The notes beneath the pieces were generated by a model. It ran no database searches. It was not told where the DNA came from and saw only the letters and a list, made by a program, of their open reading frames with translations. A DNA stretch of 64,000 nt. Origin: Kytococcus aerolatus (lineage in GTDB: Bacteria; Actinomycetota; Actinomycetes; Actinomycetales; Dermatophilaceae). Within the stretch, counting starts at the first letter, position 1; the number at the start of each line of letters is the position of its first letter. The translations under genes and the position numbers were made by a program. This document shows, one piece after another, positions 33,424 to 41,184 of this stretch. Location: assembly GCF_900187395.1 (NCBI RefSeq), contig NZ_FYEZ01000001.1:682001-746000 (forward strand). The letters are read 5' to 3'.

Positions 33424-36348
33424 TCAGGTCAGGGCAGGTTCCAAGCGCGGTGTGGGCTCGGCCGGGGCAGGCTCACCACGCCAGCGGAGCACCACCTTGC
33501 GGAGCTCGTCGAACCAGAGCACGCACGAGGCCAGGGCCAGGCACTTCAGCCACTGGTCGAGGGTGAGCGCCTCGGTGCCGAAGGCCGCCTGCAGGAAGGG
33601 CACGTGCACCACGGCCACCTGCGAGACCAGGCCGAAGGCCAGCGACAGCCACAGCCAGCGGTTGGTGAAGAGGCGGTGGAAGGCCGAGACGGTCTCCGAG
33701 CGCGAGTTCAGCGCGTTGAACAGCTGCGCGAGCACCAGCGTGGTGAAGGCCGCGGTGCGGGCGTTCTCCACCGACTGGTGGCCCTCGACGAGCCCGCCGG
33801 GCAGCTCCATGTCCAGGGCCAGCAGGGTCACCACGGCCATCACCAGGCCGATGGTGAGGATCCCAGTCCACATCCGGGTGTTGATGACCCGCTCGGAGAG
33901 CGGGCGGGGCCGGGCGGCCATGACGTCCTCGGTCTCGGGGTCGATCCCCATCGCGAGCGCCGGCGCCGAGTCGGTGACGAGGTTGATCCAGAGGATCTGC
34001 GTGGCCAGCAGCGGGGCGACGACGGCCTCCCCGTGGCCGGTCAGGCCGAGGTACCCGGCGAGCATCACGCCGAGGAACATCGTGAGGACCTCACCCATGT
34101 TCGAGGAGAGCAGGTAGCGCAGGAACTTGCGGATGTTGGCGAAGATCACCCGCCCCTGCCGCACCGCGGAGACGATCGTGGAGAAGTTGTCGTCCACGAG
34201 GATCATGTCCGCGGCCTGCTTGGAGACCTCGGTCCCGGTGACGCCCATCGCCACCCCGATGTCGGCCTTGCGCAGGGCCGGGGCGTCGTTCACCCCGTCG
34301 CCAGTCATGGAGACGATCTGCCCCTCGGCCTGCAGGGCGGCGATGAGCTGGAGCTTGTGCTCCGGAGCCACCCGGGCGAAGACGGAGACCTCCCGGACCA
34401 CCTCGCGCAGCTGCGCGTCGTCCATCCCGTCGAGCTCCGGACCGGCGACCGCCCGGGCGCCCTGCCCGACGATGCCGAGCTCCTGGGCGATCCGCAGGGC
34501 GGTGGCCGGGTGGTCCCCGGTGATCATCACGACGCGGATGCCGGCCCGATGCGCCTCGGACACGGCCTCGGCGGCCTCGGTGCGGGGCGGGTCGATGATG
34601 CCGACCGTCCCGACGAGGATCAGCCCCTCCTCGAGCGCCAGGCCCGCCTCGCCGTCGAGGGAGCCGTCGCCGGCCAGGGCCGCCTCGTACTCCCCCGGTT
34701 CCAGCGGCCGGTAGGCCACGGCGAGGGTACGCAGGGCCTGGTCGGACATCTCGGCGACGTCGCGCTCCACCTGCTCCCGGTCGGCGGCGGTGAGCTCCAC
34801 GACGCGCTCCCCCTCCCGGGCCCGGGTGCAGTGCTCGAGCAGCACGTCGGGGGCGCCCTTGGCGACGAGGGTCCGCTGGACGCGGCCCTCCGCGTCGGTG
34901 TGGTCGGCGTCCTCGACGACCACCGACATCATCTTGCGGTCCGAGGTGAAGGGCACCTCCCCGATCCGGGTGAACCGCTCCTGCCGCCGCTGGGTCAGGC
35001 CGGCCTTCTGCTCGGCCACGACGAAGGCCGCCTCGGTGGGGTCGCCGATGACCGACCACGAGCCGTCCTCCTCCTGCCGGACCTCGGCGTCCGAGGCCAG
35101 CGTGCCGCCGCTGAGGACGACGATGTCCTCCTCGCGCAGGTCGAGCTCCGGGTCCTGCTCGAGCAGCGGTGCCCCCTCGACGAGCACGTCACCCTCCGGC
35201 GCGTAGCCGACCCCGCTGATCTCGGCCGCGCCGGAGCGGGAGCGGACCCGCACCATCGTCATCTCGTTGCGGGTCAGGGTGCCGGTCTTGTCCGAGCAGA
35301 TCACCGAGGCCGATCCGAGGGTCTCCACCGAGGAGAGGGACTTGATGATGGCGTTGCGCCGGCTCATCGCCTGCACCCCGATCGAGAGGACCAGCGAGAG
35401 GATCGCCGGCAACCCCTCGGGGACGGCGGCCACGGCCAGCGAGACGCCGAGCAGGAGCACGTCGACGGCGTCCTGGGCGGTGCGGATGTCGCTGGTGAGC
35501 GCGACCGCCCCCATGACCACCAGGGCGATGACGATGACCGACAGGCCGAGCACCTTGCCGACGCCGGCGATCTCCCTCTCCAGCGGGGTGGCCTCCTGCT
35601 CGGTCTCGTTGAGCATCCGGGCGATGTGCCCCATCTCGGTGCCCATGCCGGTGTCGGTCACCACGGCCCGCCCCAGTCCCTGCGTGACCGCGGTGCCCTT
35701 GAAGACCATGTTCGTCCGGTCGCCCAGCGGGACGTGCTCGGCGAGCGTGGCCGGGGACTTGGTGACCGGCTGGGACTCCCCGGTCAGCGAGGCCTCGGCC
35801 ACCTGCAGCGAGGAGGCGCGCAGGAGGCGGGCGTCGGCCGGGACCGAGTCGCCCTCGGCGAGGACCAGCAGGTCACCGGGGACCACCTCGGTGGCGGGGA
35901 CGCGCAGCTGCTGGCCGTCACGCACCACCCCGGCGGTCACCTCGGACATCCGCTGCAGGGCGGCCACCGCGTCGGCGGCCCTGCCTTCCTGGACGTAGCC
36001 GATGATCGCGTTGGCGACCACGATGAGCAGGATGACCACGGCGTCGACCGGGAAGCCGTGGGCCCCCTCGAACCACCAGGCCGCCACCGAGATGACGATG
36101 GCGGCCAGGAGCAGGTGGATCAGCGGGTCGGAGAACTGGCGGGCGAGGCGCTTCCAGGCCGGTTCCGGGGGCTCGGCGTCGAGCTCGTTGGGGCCGTGCT
36201 GCTCGAGCCGGGCGGCGGCCTCGGCGACGCTCAGGCCGTGCTCGGGGTCCGTCCCCAGCTCCGCGGCCACCTCCGGCCCGTCGACCAGGGCCCAGTCGCG
36301 CTCCTGATCGGCGACGACCGGGGTGCTGAACGATGCGGCGTGACCCAT
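33424..36348 (-). CDS. P-type (P2) cation-transporting ATPase, Ca2+-ATPase-like
   Basis: 974 residues with full P2 architecture: N-terminal cation-ATPase domain (GLSVAEAAARLEQHGPNELD), actuator loop TGESQPV, ion-site helix with VAAVPEGLPAILSLVLS, phosphorylation motif CSDKTGTLTRNEM, hinge MTGDGVNDAPALRKADIGVAMG, and a C-terminal four-helix region. PEGLPA is the SERCA/PMCA-type motif, so Ca2+ (or Mn2+) export is likely. Na+ or H+ transport cannot be excluded. ATG at 36348. Confidence 0.87.
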   Translation of the reverse strand: MGHAASFSTPVVADQERDWALVDGPEVAAELGTDPEHGLSVAEAAARLEQHGPNELDAEPPEPAWKRLARQFSDPLIHLLLAAIVISVAAWWFEGAHGFPVDAVVILLIVVANAIIGYVQEGRAADAVAALQRMSEVTAGVVRDGQQLRVPATEVVPGDLLVLAEGDSVPADARLLRASSLQVAEASLTGESQPVTKSPATLAEHVPLGDRTNMVFKGTAVTQGLGRAVVTDTGMGTEMGHIARMLNETEQEATPLEREIAGVGKVLGLSVIVIALVVMGAVALTSDIRTAQDAVDVLLLGVSLAVAAVPEGLPAILSLVLSIGVQAMSRRNAIIKSLSSVETLGSASVICSDKTGTLTRNEMTMVRVRSRSGAAEISGVGYAPEGDVLVEGAPLLEQDPELDLREEDIVVLSGGTLASDAEVRQEEDGSWSVIGDPTEAAFVVAEQKAGLTQRRQERFTRIGEVPFTSDRKMMSVVVEDADHTDAEGRVQRTLVAKGAPDVLLEHCTRAREGERVVELTAADREQVERDVAEMSDQALRTLAVAYRPLEPGEYEAALAGDGSLDGEAGLALEEGLILVGTVGIIDPPRTEAAEAVSEAHRAGIRVVMITGDHPATALRIAQELGIVGQGARAVAGPELDGMDDAQLREVVREVSVFARVAPEHKLQLIAALQAEGQIVSMTGDGVNDAPALRKADIGVAMGVTGTEVSKQAADMILVDDNFSTIVSAVRQGRVIFANIRKFLRYLLSSNMGEVLTMFLGVMLAGYLGLTGHGEAVVAPLLATQILWINLVTDSAPALAMGIDPETEDVMAARPRPLSERVINTRMWTGILTIGLVMAVVTLLALDMELPGGLVEGHQSVENARTAAFTTLVLAQLFNALNSRSETVSAFHRLFTNRWLWLSLAFGLVSQVAVVHVPFLQAAFGTEALTLDQWLKCLALASCVLWFDELRKVVLRWRGEPAPAEPTPRLEPALT

Positions 36349-36396
36349 GTCTCCACGCTAGCCGCCTCCCCCGACAGGCCGCCCGAGGCCCCAGGG

Positions 36397-36959
36397 TCAG
36401 TCCTCGGGGTCCACCTCCTGGCCGCCCATGAACTCCTCGACCCACTCGGGGAAGCCGTCCTCCTCGGGGAGCGCCCACTCGGCCGGTACGTCGATGCCCT
36501 GAGCGGTGACCCAGGCCCGGAAGTCCGCGACCGCCTCGGGCTCCTCCGGCGGGCACTGGAGGGCGAGGAGGTCGACCTCGTCGAAGCCCACCGCGAGCAT
36601 GGCGAGCAGGTCGCGCGGGTTCTCGGCGACCGTGCCGGTCTCCCCGTCGGAGCCGAGGACCACGGCGTGCACCTTCACCGCCGTCGCGCCACAGTGCCAG
36701 CCATGAGCCGTCGCCCGAGGCCTCCGCGATGGGGAGGAGCCCGTCGGGCGTCCGCCCGTCGAACCAGTCGGCGAGGTCGAGACCGGCCGCGAAGACCGGC
36801 CGAGCTGCTCGTCGTCGGGATACGCGGTGAGGAAGGGGCCCTCTTCGCCCTTCACGACGTGGCCCTGCTCCTCCATCCAGAAGAAGGCCTGCTCGAGCTC
36901 TGCGGGAAGGGGGCCCACGAGGGGTGGTCGGCGGTCAGCTAGTCCCCGAGGCGTGACAT
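36397..36959 (-). pseudogene. Broken SMI1/KNR4 (SUKH)-like gene
   Basis: Piecing frames together gives about 187 residues: start MSRLGD, then ELEQAFFWMEEQGHVVKGEE, FAAGLDLADWFDGRTPDGLL, IAEASGDGSWLALWRDG, then VHAVVLGSDGETG and a C-terminal acidic helix. The pattern resembles SUKH immunity-type proteins. Disruptions are an early TAG at codon 7, a shift before ELEQ, and opposite shifts near 36800 and 36685. A -10-like TAGGTT seven bases before the ATG suggests a leaderless start. Decayed gene or local sequence errors. Confidence 0.6.
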
Positions 36960-37076
36960 GCGGCCAACCTAACCAGTCGGCCCACGCCGGGAAAAGGGTG
37001 AGTCCGCGACACCAGCCCAGACGGCCGCCGAGCCGCGCCTCCGCCGCCCGGGGAGCCCGTGCAGGCTTCGGGGTGA

Positions 37077-37303
37077 GGTCGGACTCGCAGAGTCCCACGA
37101 GCTCCTCCGATGCCACGACCTCGAGCAGCCAGAAGGCCTCCGAGTCCACCGAGAGCCGGTACTGGCCCGCCACCGAGGGCGAGGAACTCTGCGGTGTGAT
37201 GACCAGCGTCGAGGGCAGGAGGGGCGACACCGAGGTGGTCTTCCAGGGCGAGGAGGCAGAGATCACCTTCACTCAGCCCAAGAACGCCACCCCGAAGGGC
37301 TGA
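37077..37303 (+). pseudogene. Truncated copy of the META-like lipoprotein gene
   Basis: Encodes DSQSPTSSSDATTSSSQKAS through CGVMTSVEGRRGD joined directly to [19 protein letters not shown] and stop. It lacks the signal peptide and lipobox present in copy 2 (39470-40033) and has lost 252 bp in frame between two near-identical CGAC(A/G)CCGAGG stretches. No start codon or ribosome site. Confidence 0.75.
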
Positions 37304-37322
37304 CGCCCGCAACACCCCGCTG

Positions 37323-37354
37323 GGGCTGGTCAGTCACCGCAGACTGACCAGCCC
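37323..37354 (+). terminator. Hairpin after the truncated lipoprotein copy
   Basis: Perfect 12-bp stem (37323-37334 with 37343-37354) and 8-nt loop; the same hairpin follows the intact copy at 40053-40084. Confidence 0.6.
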
Positions 37355-37371
37355 TGGCCCGGCTGGCCCCG

Positions 37372-37563
37372 CTGAGCGAGCGCGAGCGGGAGGTGGTCGG
37401 CGCCGTGGCCCGGGGACTGAGCAACGCCGAGATCGCCGCCGAGCTCTTCCTCTCGGAGGCGACCGTCAAGGCGCACCTGGCACACATCGTCACGAAGCTC
37501 GACGCCAACCGCATCCAGGTGGCCATCCTGGGCCACGACGCGGGGCTCGACGCCGCCGGCTGA
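37372..37563 (+). pseudogene. LuxR-type HTH fragment, copy 1
   Basis: 63 codons of a GerE/LuxR DNA-binding domain: [20 protein letters not shown], then [20 protein letters not shown] and [11 protein letters not shown]. In complete response regulators this is the last 60 residues; no receiver domain precedes it. There is no ATG or GTG start. It is nearly identical to 40102-40293. Confidence 0.7.
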
Positions 37564-37566
37564 GCC

Positions 37567-37907
37567 TCAGGAACCGGAACGCGGGGCGTACATGATGACG
37601 GCCATGCCGAGCAGGCAGACCCCCGCACCGAGGAGGTCCCAGCGGTCGGGGCGGTAGCCGTCGGCCACCACCCCCCCCAGAGGATCGAGCCGGCGACGAA
37701 GACGCCCCCGTAGGCGGCCAGCACCCGACCGAACTCCCCCTCGGGCTGCCAGCTGGCGACCACCCCGTAGAGCCCCAGCGCGATCACCCCGGCACCGACC
37801 CAGACCAGCCCACGATGCTCGCGCAGCCCCTGCCACACCAGCCAGGCACCCCCGATCTCGCAGAGGGCCGCGAGCACGAAGAGTCCCAGCGAGCGCAGCG
37901 TGTCCAC
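37567..37907 (-). pseudogene. YnfA/UPF0060-family membrane protein gene with a frameshift
   Basis: From GTG 37907 the sequence reads [15 protein letters not shown]-like [20 protein letters not shown], then [13 protein letters not shown], and, after a +2 shift, [20 protein letters not shown] ending APRSGS. The length (341 bp) is not a multiple of three. The shift falls in a run of eight G (plus-strand C, 37671-37678); six would restore the usual YnfA reading frame. Four-helix protein of unknown transport role, about 113 residues when repaired. Confidence 0.75.
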
Positions 37908-38031
37908 GAGCGGACCGTAGCCGGGGGTCAGGGCAGGGGCACCTCCCGGCCCCGACGGATGGAAATCCGCCCCAACCCGCCCGCCCAGAACCGCAGCCAT
38001 CGTCCTCTCCCACCGTTCACACGCATTCCCA

Positions 38032-38047
38032 TGTGACTCCCGTCACA
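38032..38047 (+). promoter_or_regulatory. CRP/GlxR-type binding site upstream of the protease gene
   Basis: TGTGA-CTCCCG-TCACA matches the TGTGA-N6-TCACA consensus of CRP/GlxR regulators in both half sites, 87 bp before the protease ATG. The rest of 37908-38133 shows no gene. Confidence 0.55.
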
Positions 38048-38133
38048 TAATTGCTGGGTGCCCACCCCGCTAGGCTTGGCCTGACCGGCAGATTCGCCGT
38101 GAAGCGCCTTCGGGCCGACAGTGAGGCAAGGAC

Positions 38134-39467
38134 ATGTCCACTTTCTCGTTCTCCAAGAAACTACTTCTCTGGGGCATCCCTGCCCTTGCGGTGACGGCCG
38201 CCCCGGCCGCATCCACCCTCCCCGCAGACGGATCCGTGAGCGAGCACACCAGCACGCCGGTGGCAGTCTCCAGCTCGACCGATGAGGCCGACCCCCTCGA
38301 GGCGCAGCACCGCCTCGCGGAGTTCAAGACCTGGATCATCGAACACCCCGAGTTCGCCGATGCGGGATACATGGAGCAGATCAACTGGGCGGACGAGTCG
38401 CGGGTCACGGCCCTCTGGGACGCCGACCTCTGGGACGGCTCTGAGGCTGCGCGGAGAAGGCTGACTCAGGAGGCGGCCAGCCGGTCCATTCGCTTGGACT
38501 TCCAGCAGCGCGCCCACGGTCTGAACGACCTCCAGCAGATCTCCGGTCAGATCCTCGACCAGACGGAGCCGCTCGCGCTCATCGGGTTCGAGCTGGAGGC
38601 CGTCAGCACCCTGCGTGTGGACGATGGCCCGATCGAACTGATCGGAACCTTCGTCGAGCCGGCGCCCACCGCCCAGCGAGGCGACCTCGCCTCCATCGCG
38701 GGGGCACGCGGAGCGCAGTCCCCGGAGGACGTCGAGCGCATCGTGCGCGAGAGTGTGGGAGTCGACGTCGAGGTCGTCGAGGGAGAGGCGCTGCCGGCCA
38801 GGTCCCGCGCAGCGGACACCACGCCTTTCTTCGCTGGGGGCAGATGAAGGCCGATGGTGGCGGAATCTGCTCCAGCGGCTTCTCTCTGCGGTCGGGAGGC
38901 AGGACCTACACGACGACCGCCCGGCACTGCCGCGGAACCTTCCGGGCCTACAGCCGACCCTCCAGCGTTTATGGTTCCAACTACCGCTCGAGCACAGACG
39001 GAGCTGCAACCATGCTGACCGGACGAGGCGGTAGCCGAATGTTTGATGGCGCCTGGAGCAACTCCCCTGGATACAACAAGCCTGTGGCCGGCTACTACGA
39101 CGTCAGCCTGAATGACAACGTCTGCACCAGCGGTGCAAACTCCGGTGTCCACTGTTCGGTGAAGATCACGGACATGAGCCGGATGTGGGACGACAAGCGC
39201 GGCGCCGTGTCCACCATCGTCGGAGTACGCCAGGGGGCTGGAATTGCCGCCATTCAGGGTGACTCCGGGGGGCCTGTCGCGGTGCCCTACTCCAGCGGCA
39301 AGGTGGGAGCAGTAGGGATGATCCAGGCGGTCTCCTCCCCCATGATGACCGGCACAAGCTGTGGTTCCGCCCGCGTCCGAGGCACGAACAAGTGCAGCAA
39401 GACCGTCCTTTTCACCTCTATGCGGACCATCGCCCGGAGCTTCAACGCGCCCCTGGTGACGGGGTGA
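38134..39467 (+). pseudogene. Secreted trypsin-like (S1, streptogrisin-type) serine protease precursor with a frameshift
   Basis: The first part (38134-38847, 237 codons) has a signal peptide (KKLLLWGIPALAVTAAPAA) and an alpha-lytic/streptogrisin-type propeptide ending AADTTPFFAGG. The second (38844-39467) holds the mature enzyme: CSSGFSLRSGGRTYTTTARH with catalytic His, an Asp candidate in GYYDVSLND, and Ser in QGDSGGPVAV, plus paired cysteines. A run of five G (38836-38840 region) where six would join the frames separates them. As written, the protease half has no secretion signal. Repaired, it would be an extracellular protease of about 444 residues. Confidence 0.7.
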
Positions 39468-39469
39468 TC

Positions 39470-40033
39470 ATGGTGAACCGACCTGCCCTGCGCGGCCTGG
39501 CGATCTCAGTGCTCGTCAGCGGTGGGCTGCTGGTCGGCTGCAACAACAGTGAGGGGCCGGACTCCCAGAGTCCCACCAGCCCCTCCGATGCCACGTCCTC
39601 GAGCAGCCAGAAGGCCTCCGAATCTACCGAGACCCGCTGCTGGCCCGCCACCGAGGGCGAGGACCTCTGCGGTGTGATGACCAGCGTCGAGGGCAGGAGG
39701 GGCGACGCCGAGGCGGTCGACCTCAAGGGTGCCCTCACGGTCGAGGTCACCCCGGACCCCGCCGGCGACGGGTACTCCCTGCTCGCCACCGCCGATGGGT
39801 GCCAGCTGTGGACCACGCCCCTGACCGGCACTGCCCCCAGGTGGACCCCCCACCCTGACCGCCGAACGGACTCGGCCATGGGGTGCGACTCCCCGACCGA
39901 CCAGCCCGACTGGGTGATGGCGATGCTGGACAAGCCCTTCACCGTGCAGGTCGCCGACACCGAGGTGGTCTTCCAGGGCGAGGAGGCAGAGATCACCTTC
40001 ACTCAGCCCAAGAACGCCACCCCGAAGGGCTGA
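39470..40033 (+). CDS. META-like domain lipoprotein
   Basis: 187 residues. The ATG at 39470 lies two bases after the protease stop. Signal peptide with lipobox LLVGC (Cys24), a Ser/Thr-rich linker, then a beta-rich domain (YSLLATADGCQLWTTPL, DSAMGCDSPTDQPDW and TEVVFQGEEAEITF) that resembles META/HslJ domains, which in some proteins act as protease inhibitors. Adjacency to a secreted protease suggests a partner or inhibitor. A truncated duplicate lies at 37077-37303. Confidence 0.6.
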   Translation: MVNRPALRGLAISVLVSGGLLVGCNNSEGPDSQSPTSPSDATSSSSQKASESTETRCWPATEGEDLCGVMTSVEGRRGDAEAVDLKGALTVEVTPDPAGDGYSLLATADGCQLWTTPLTGTAPRWTPHPDRRTDSAMGCDSPTDQPDWVMAMLDKPFTVQVADTEVVFQGEEAEITFTQPKNATPKG

Positions 40034-40052
40034 CGCCCGCAACACCCCGCTG

Positions 40053-40084
40053 GGGCTGGTCAGTCACCGCAGACTGACCAGCCC
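40053..40084 (+). terminator. Terminator after the META-like lipoprotein
   Basis: Perfect 12-bp stem and 8-nt loop, 19 bp after the stop codon; identical to the hairpin at 37323-37354. Confidence 0.65.
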
Positions 40085-40101
40085 TGGCCCGGCTGGCTCC
40101 G

Positions 40102-40293
40102 TTGAGCGAGCGGGAGCGGGAGGTGGTCGGCGCCGTGGCCCGGGGACTGAGCAACGCCGAGATCGCCGCCGAGCTCTTCCTCCCCGAGGCGACCGTCAAG
40201 GCGCACCTGGCACACATCGTCACGAAGCTCGACGCCAACCGCACCCAGGTGGCCATCGTGGGCCACGACGCGGGGCTCGACACCGGAGGCTGA
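40102..40293 (+). pseudogene. LuxR-type HTH fragment, copy 2
   Basis: 63 residues if the TTG at 40102 were used: [20 protein letters not shown] followed by the HTH recognition region and KLDANRTQVAIVGHDAGLD. Only the DNA-binding domain of a LuxR-family regulator; no receiver domain and no ribosome site. It could be a small DNA-binding protein, but identical truncation in both copies favours a remnant already present before duplication. Confidence 0.6.
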
Positions 40294-40296
40294 GCC

Positions 40297-40662
40297 TCAG
40301 CCCTCTTGGCCGAGGACCTCCTCGATCGTGAGCCGGAGAGCGCCTGCGTGCTGGGACACCACCTGCCACACGATCTCGTAGTCCACGGCGTCGTACTCGT
40401 GGGCGATGCGATTCCTCATACCGATGGCACGCCTCCATGTGGGGTCCGCACGTCGCTCCTCGAGGAACTCGGCGGGGAGCCGCACGGCCTCGCCCAGCTT
40501 CAGCACCAAGGAGTCCGCGGCCAGGTGGGGCACGCCCAGGTCAGGGTCGGAGTCGAACCACTCACGGCCTCTGTCGGCGAGGGCCTCGGCCCGGAGACAG
40601 AGCCGGTGGACGTCACGCAGGCGTGCCACCGTCCCCGGCTCGAGCCCAGCGTGTGCGTTCAC
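40297..40662 (-). CDS. hepT: HEPN-domain toxin, HepT-like (DUF86)
   Basis: 121-residue predicted RNase of the HEPN family. The catalytic and modification motif R-x4-H-x-Y is intact: Arg83, His88 and Tyr90 in MRNRIAHEY. Its helical bundle core is SLVLKLGEAVRLP. In characterised type VII systems the partner MntA adds AMP to the Tyr of this motif. The ATG at 40662 overlaps the antitoxin stop by 4 bp. The stop codon lies inside the direct repeat at the cassette edge. Confidence 0.82.
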   Translation of the reverse strand: MNAHAGLEPGTVARLRDVHRLCLRAEALADRGREWFDSDPDLGVPHLAADSLVLKLGEAVRLPAEFLEERRADPTWRRAIGMRNRIAHEYDAVDYEIVWQVVSQHAGALRLTIEEVLGQEG

Positions 40663-41024
40663 AGGGCCACCGCGGTCCGCAGGATCTCGTGCCCGGGACG
40701 GAGCGCCCGGGAGGCGACCAACTCCACCGGCACCTCCAGCAGGGCCTCGGCCTCCTCAGCGGCGTCGATGAGATCCAGCAGGTCGATCTGAGGGGTCACG
40801 TCCACGAGGACGTCGAGATCACTCCCGGGAACGTCCTCCCGCCGAGCCACGGACCCGAAGACGCGCGGGTTGGTCATGCCGTGGCGGGCCAGCAGGGCGA
40901 TGAGCTCGGACCGATGGCGGGCCAAGGCCCGCCCCGGCGTCGTGTGCAGCATCGTCTCCATCGCCTCAGAGTACCGAGAAGGCCGGTCAGGACCCCAGGG
41001 CCGACACCACCACGTGAGCCTCAG
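40301..41024. mobile_element. HEPN-MNT toxin-antitoxin cassette bounded by 10-bp direct repeats
   Basis: TGAGCCTCAG occurs at 40291-40300 and again at 41015-41024. Between them lie the two cassette genes. In duplication copy 1 the same flanks are joined through a single TGAGCCTCAG (37561-37570), so the uninterrupted site is preserved in the same window. No transposase and no clear terminal inverted repeats. Confidence 0.65.
40659..40961 (-). CDS. mntA: MNT-domain antitoxin, MntA-like nucleotidyltransferase
   Basis: 100 residues, minimal nucleotidyltransferase. The GS-x10-DxD signature is complete: Gly36-Ser37 and Asp48/Asp50 in VFGSVARREDVPGSDLDVL. A third acidic position lies in VPVELVASR. 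It probably neutralises the HEPN protein by AMPylating its R-x4-H-x-Y tyrosine. The antitoxin gene comes first, coupled to the toxin. The ATG at 40961 is used; a second ATG three codons later is possible. Confidence 0.82.
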   Translation of the reverse strand: METMLHTTPGRALARHRSELIALLARHGMTNPRVFGSVARREDVPGSDLDVLVDVTPQIDLLDLIDAAEEAEALLEVPVELVASRALRPGHEILRTAVAL

Positions 41025-41084
41025 CCGCCGGAGCGCGGGGCGTACATGACCACGGCCATGCCGAGCAGGCAGACCGCTGCGCCG
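41021..41084 (-). pseudogene. 3' remnant of a YnfA-like gene, duplication copy 2
   Basis: About 20 codons ending in VMYAPR, collinear with the end of the gene at 37567-37907. Upstream sequence diverges after about 41084. Confidence 0.6.
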
Positions 41085-41184
41085 ACCGGATGGCCCGGCA
41101 ACCGACCGGAATCACGGCCTTCGTCCACTCCCACCGTTCACTCACGGTGGGTTCGGGGCAGAAGGGTGGGTCTGGCGGAGGAGC

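Larger units (their letters stand above)
37077..37623 (+). repeat. Segmental duplication, copy 1
   Basis: Homologous to 39555-40300 joined to 41025-41084. The offset is 2478 bp on the left and 2730 bp on the right of a 252-bp deletion. It contains a lipoprotein 3' part, a hairpin, a LuxR-type HTH fragment and the end of a ynfA-like gene. Confidence 0.8.
39555..40300 (+). repeat. Segmental duplication, copy 2 (left part)
   Basis: Counterpart of 37077-37572. It continues at 41025-41084 after the inserted HEPN-MNT cassette. Confidence 0.8.

Noticed and set aside
38134-39467. Propeptide and protease as two separate, translationally coupled genes (ATGA overlap)
   Set aside because: The protease half would lack a secretion signal and family members are single chains; one added G fuses the two exactly at the pro/mature junction.
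40301-41014. Terminal inverted repeats at the ends of the HEPN-MNT cassette
   Set aside because: The ends share only short GC-rich matches that are expected by chance at this base composition.
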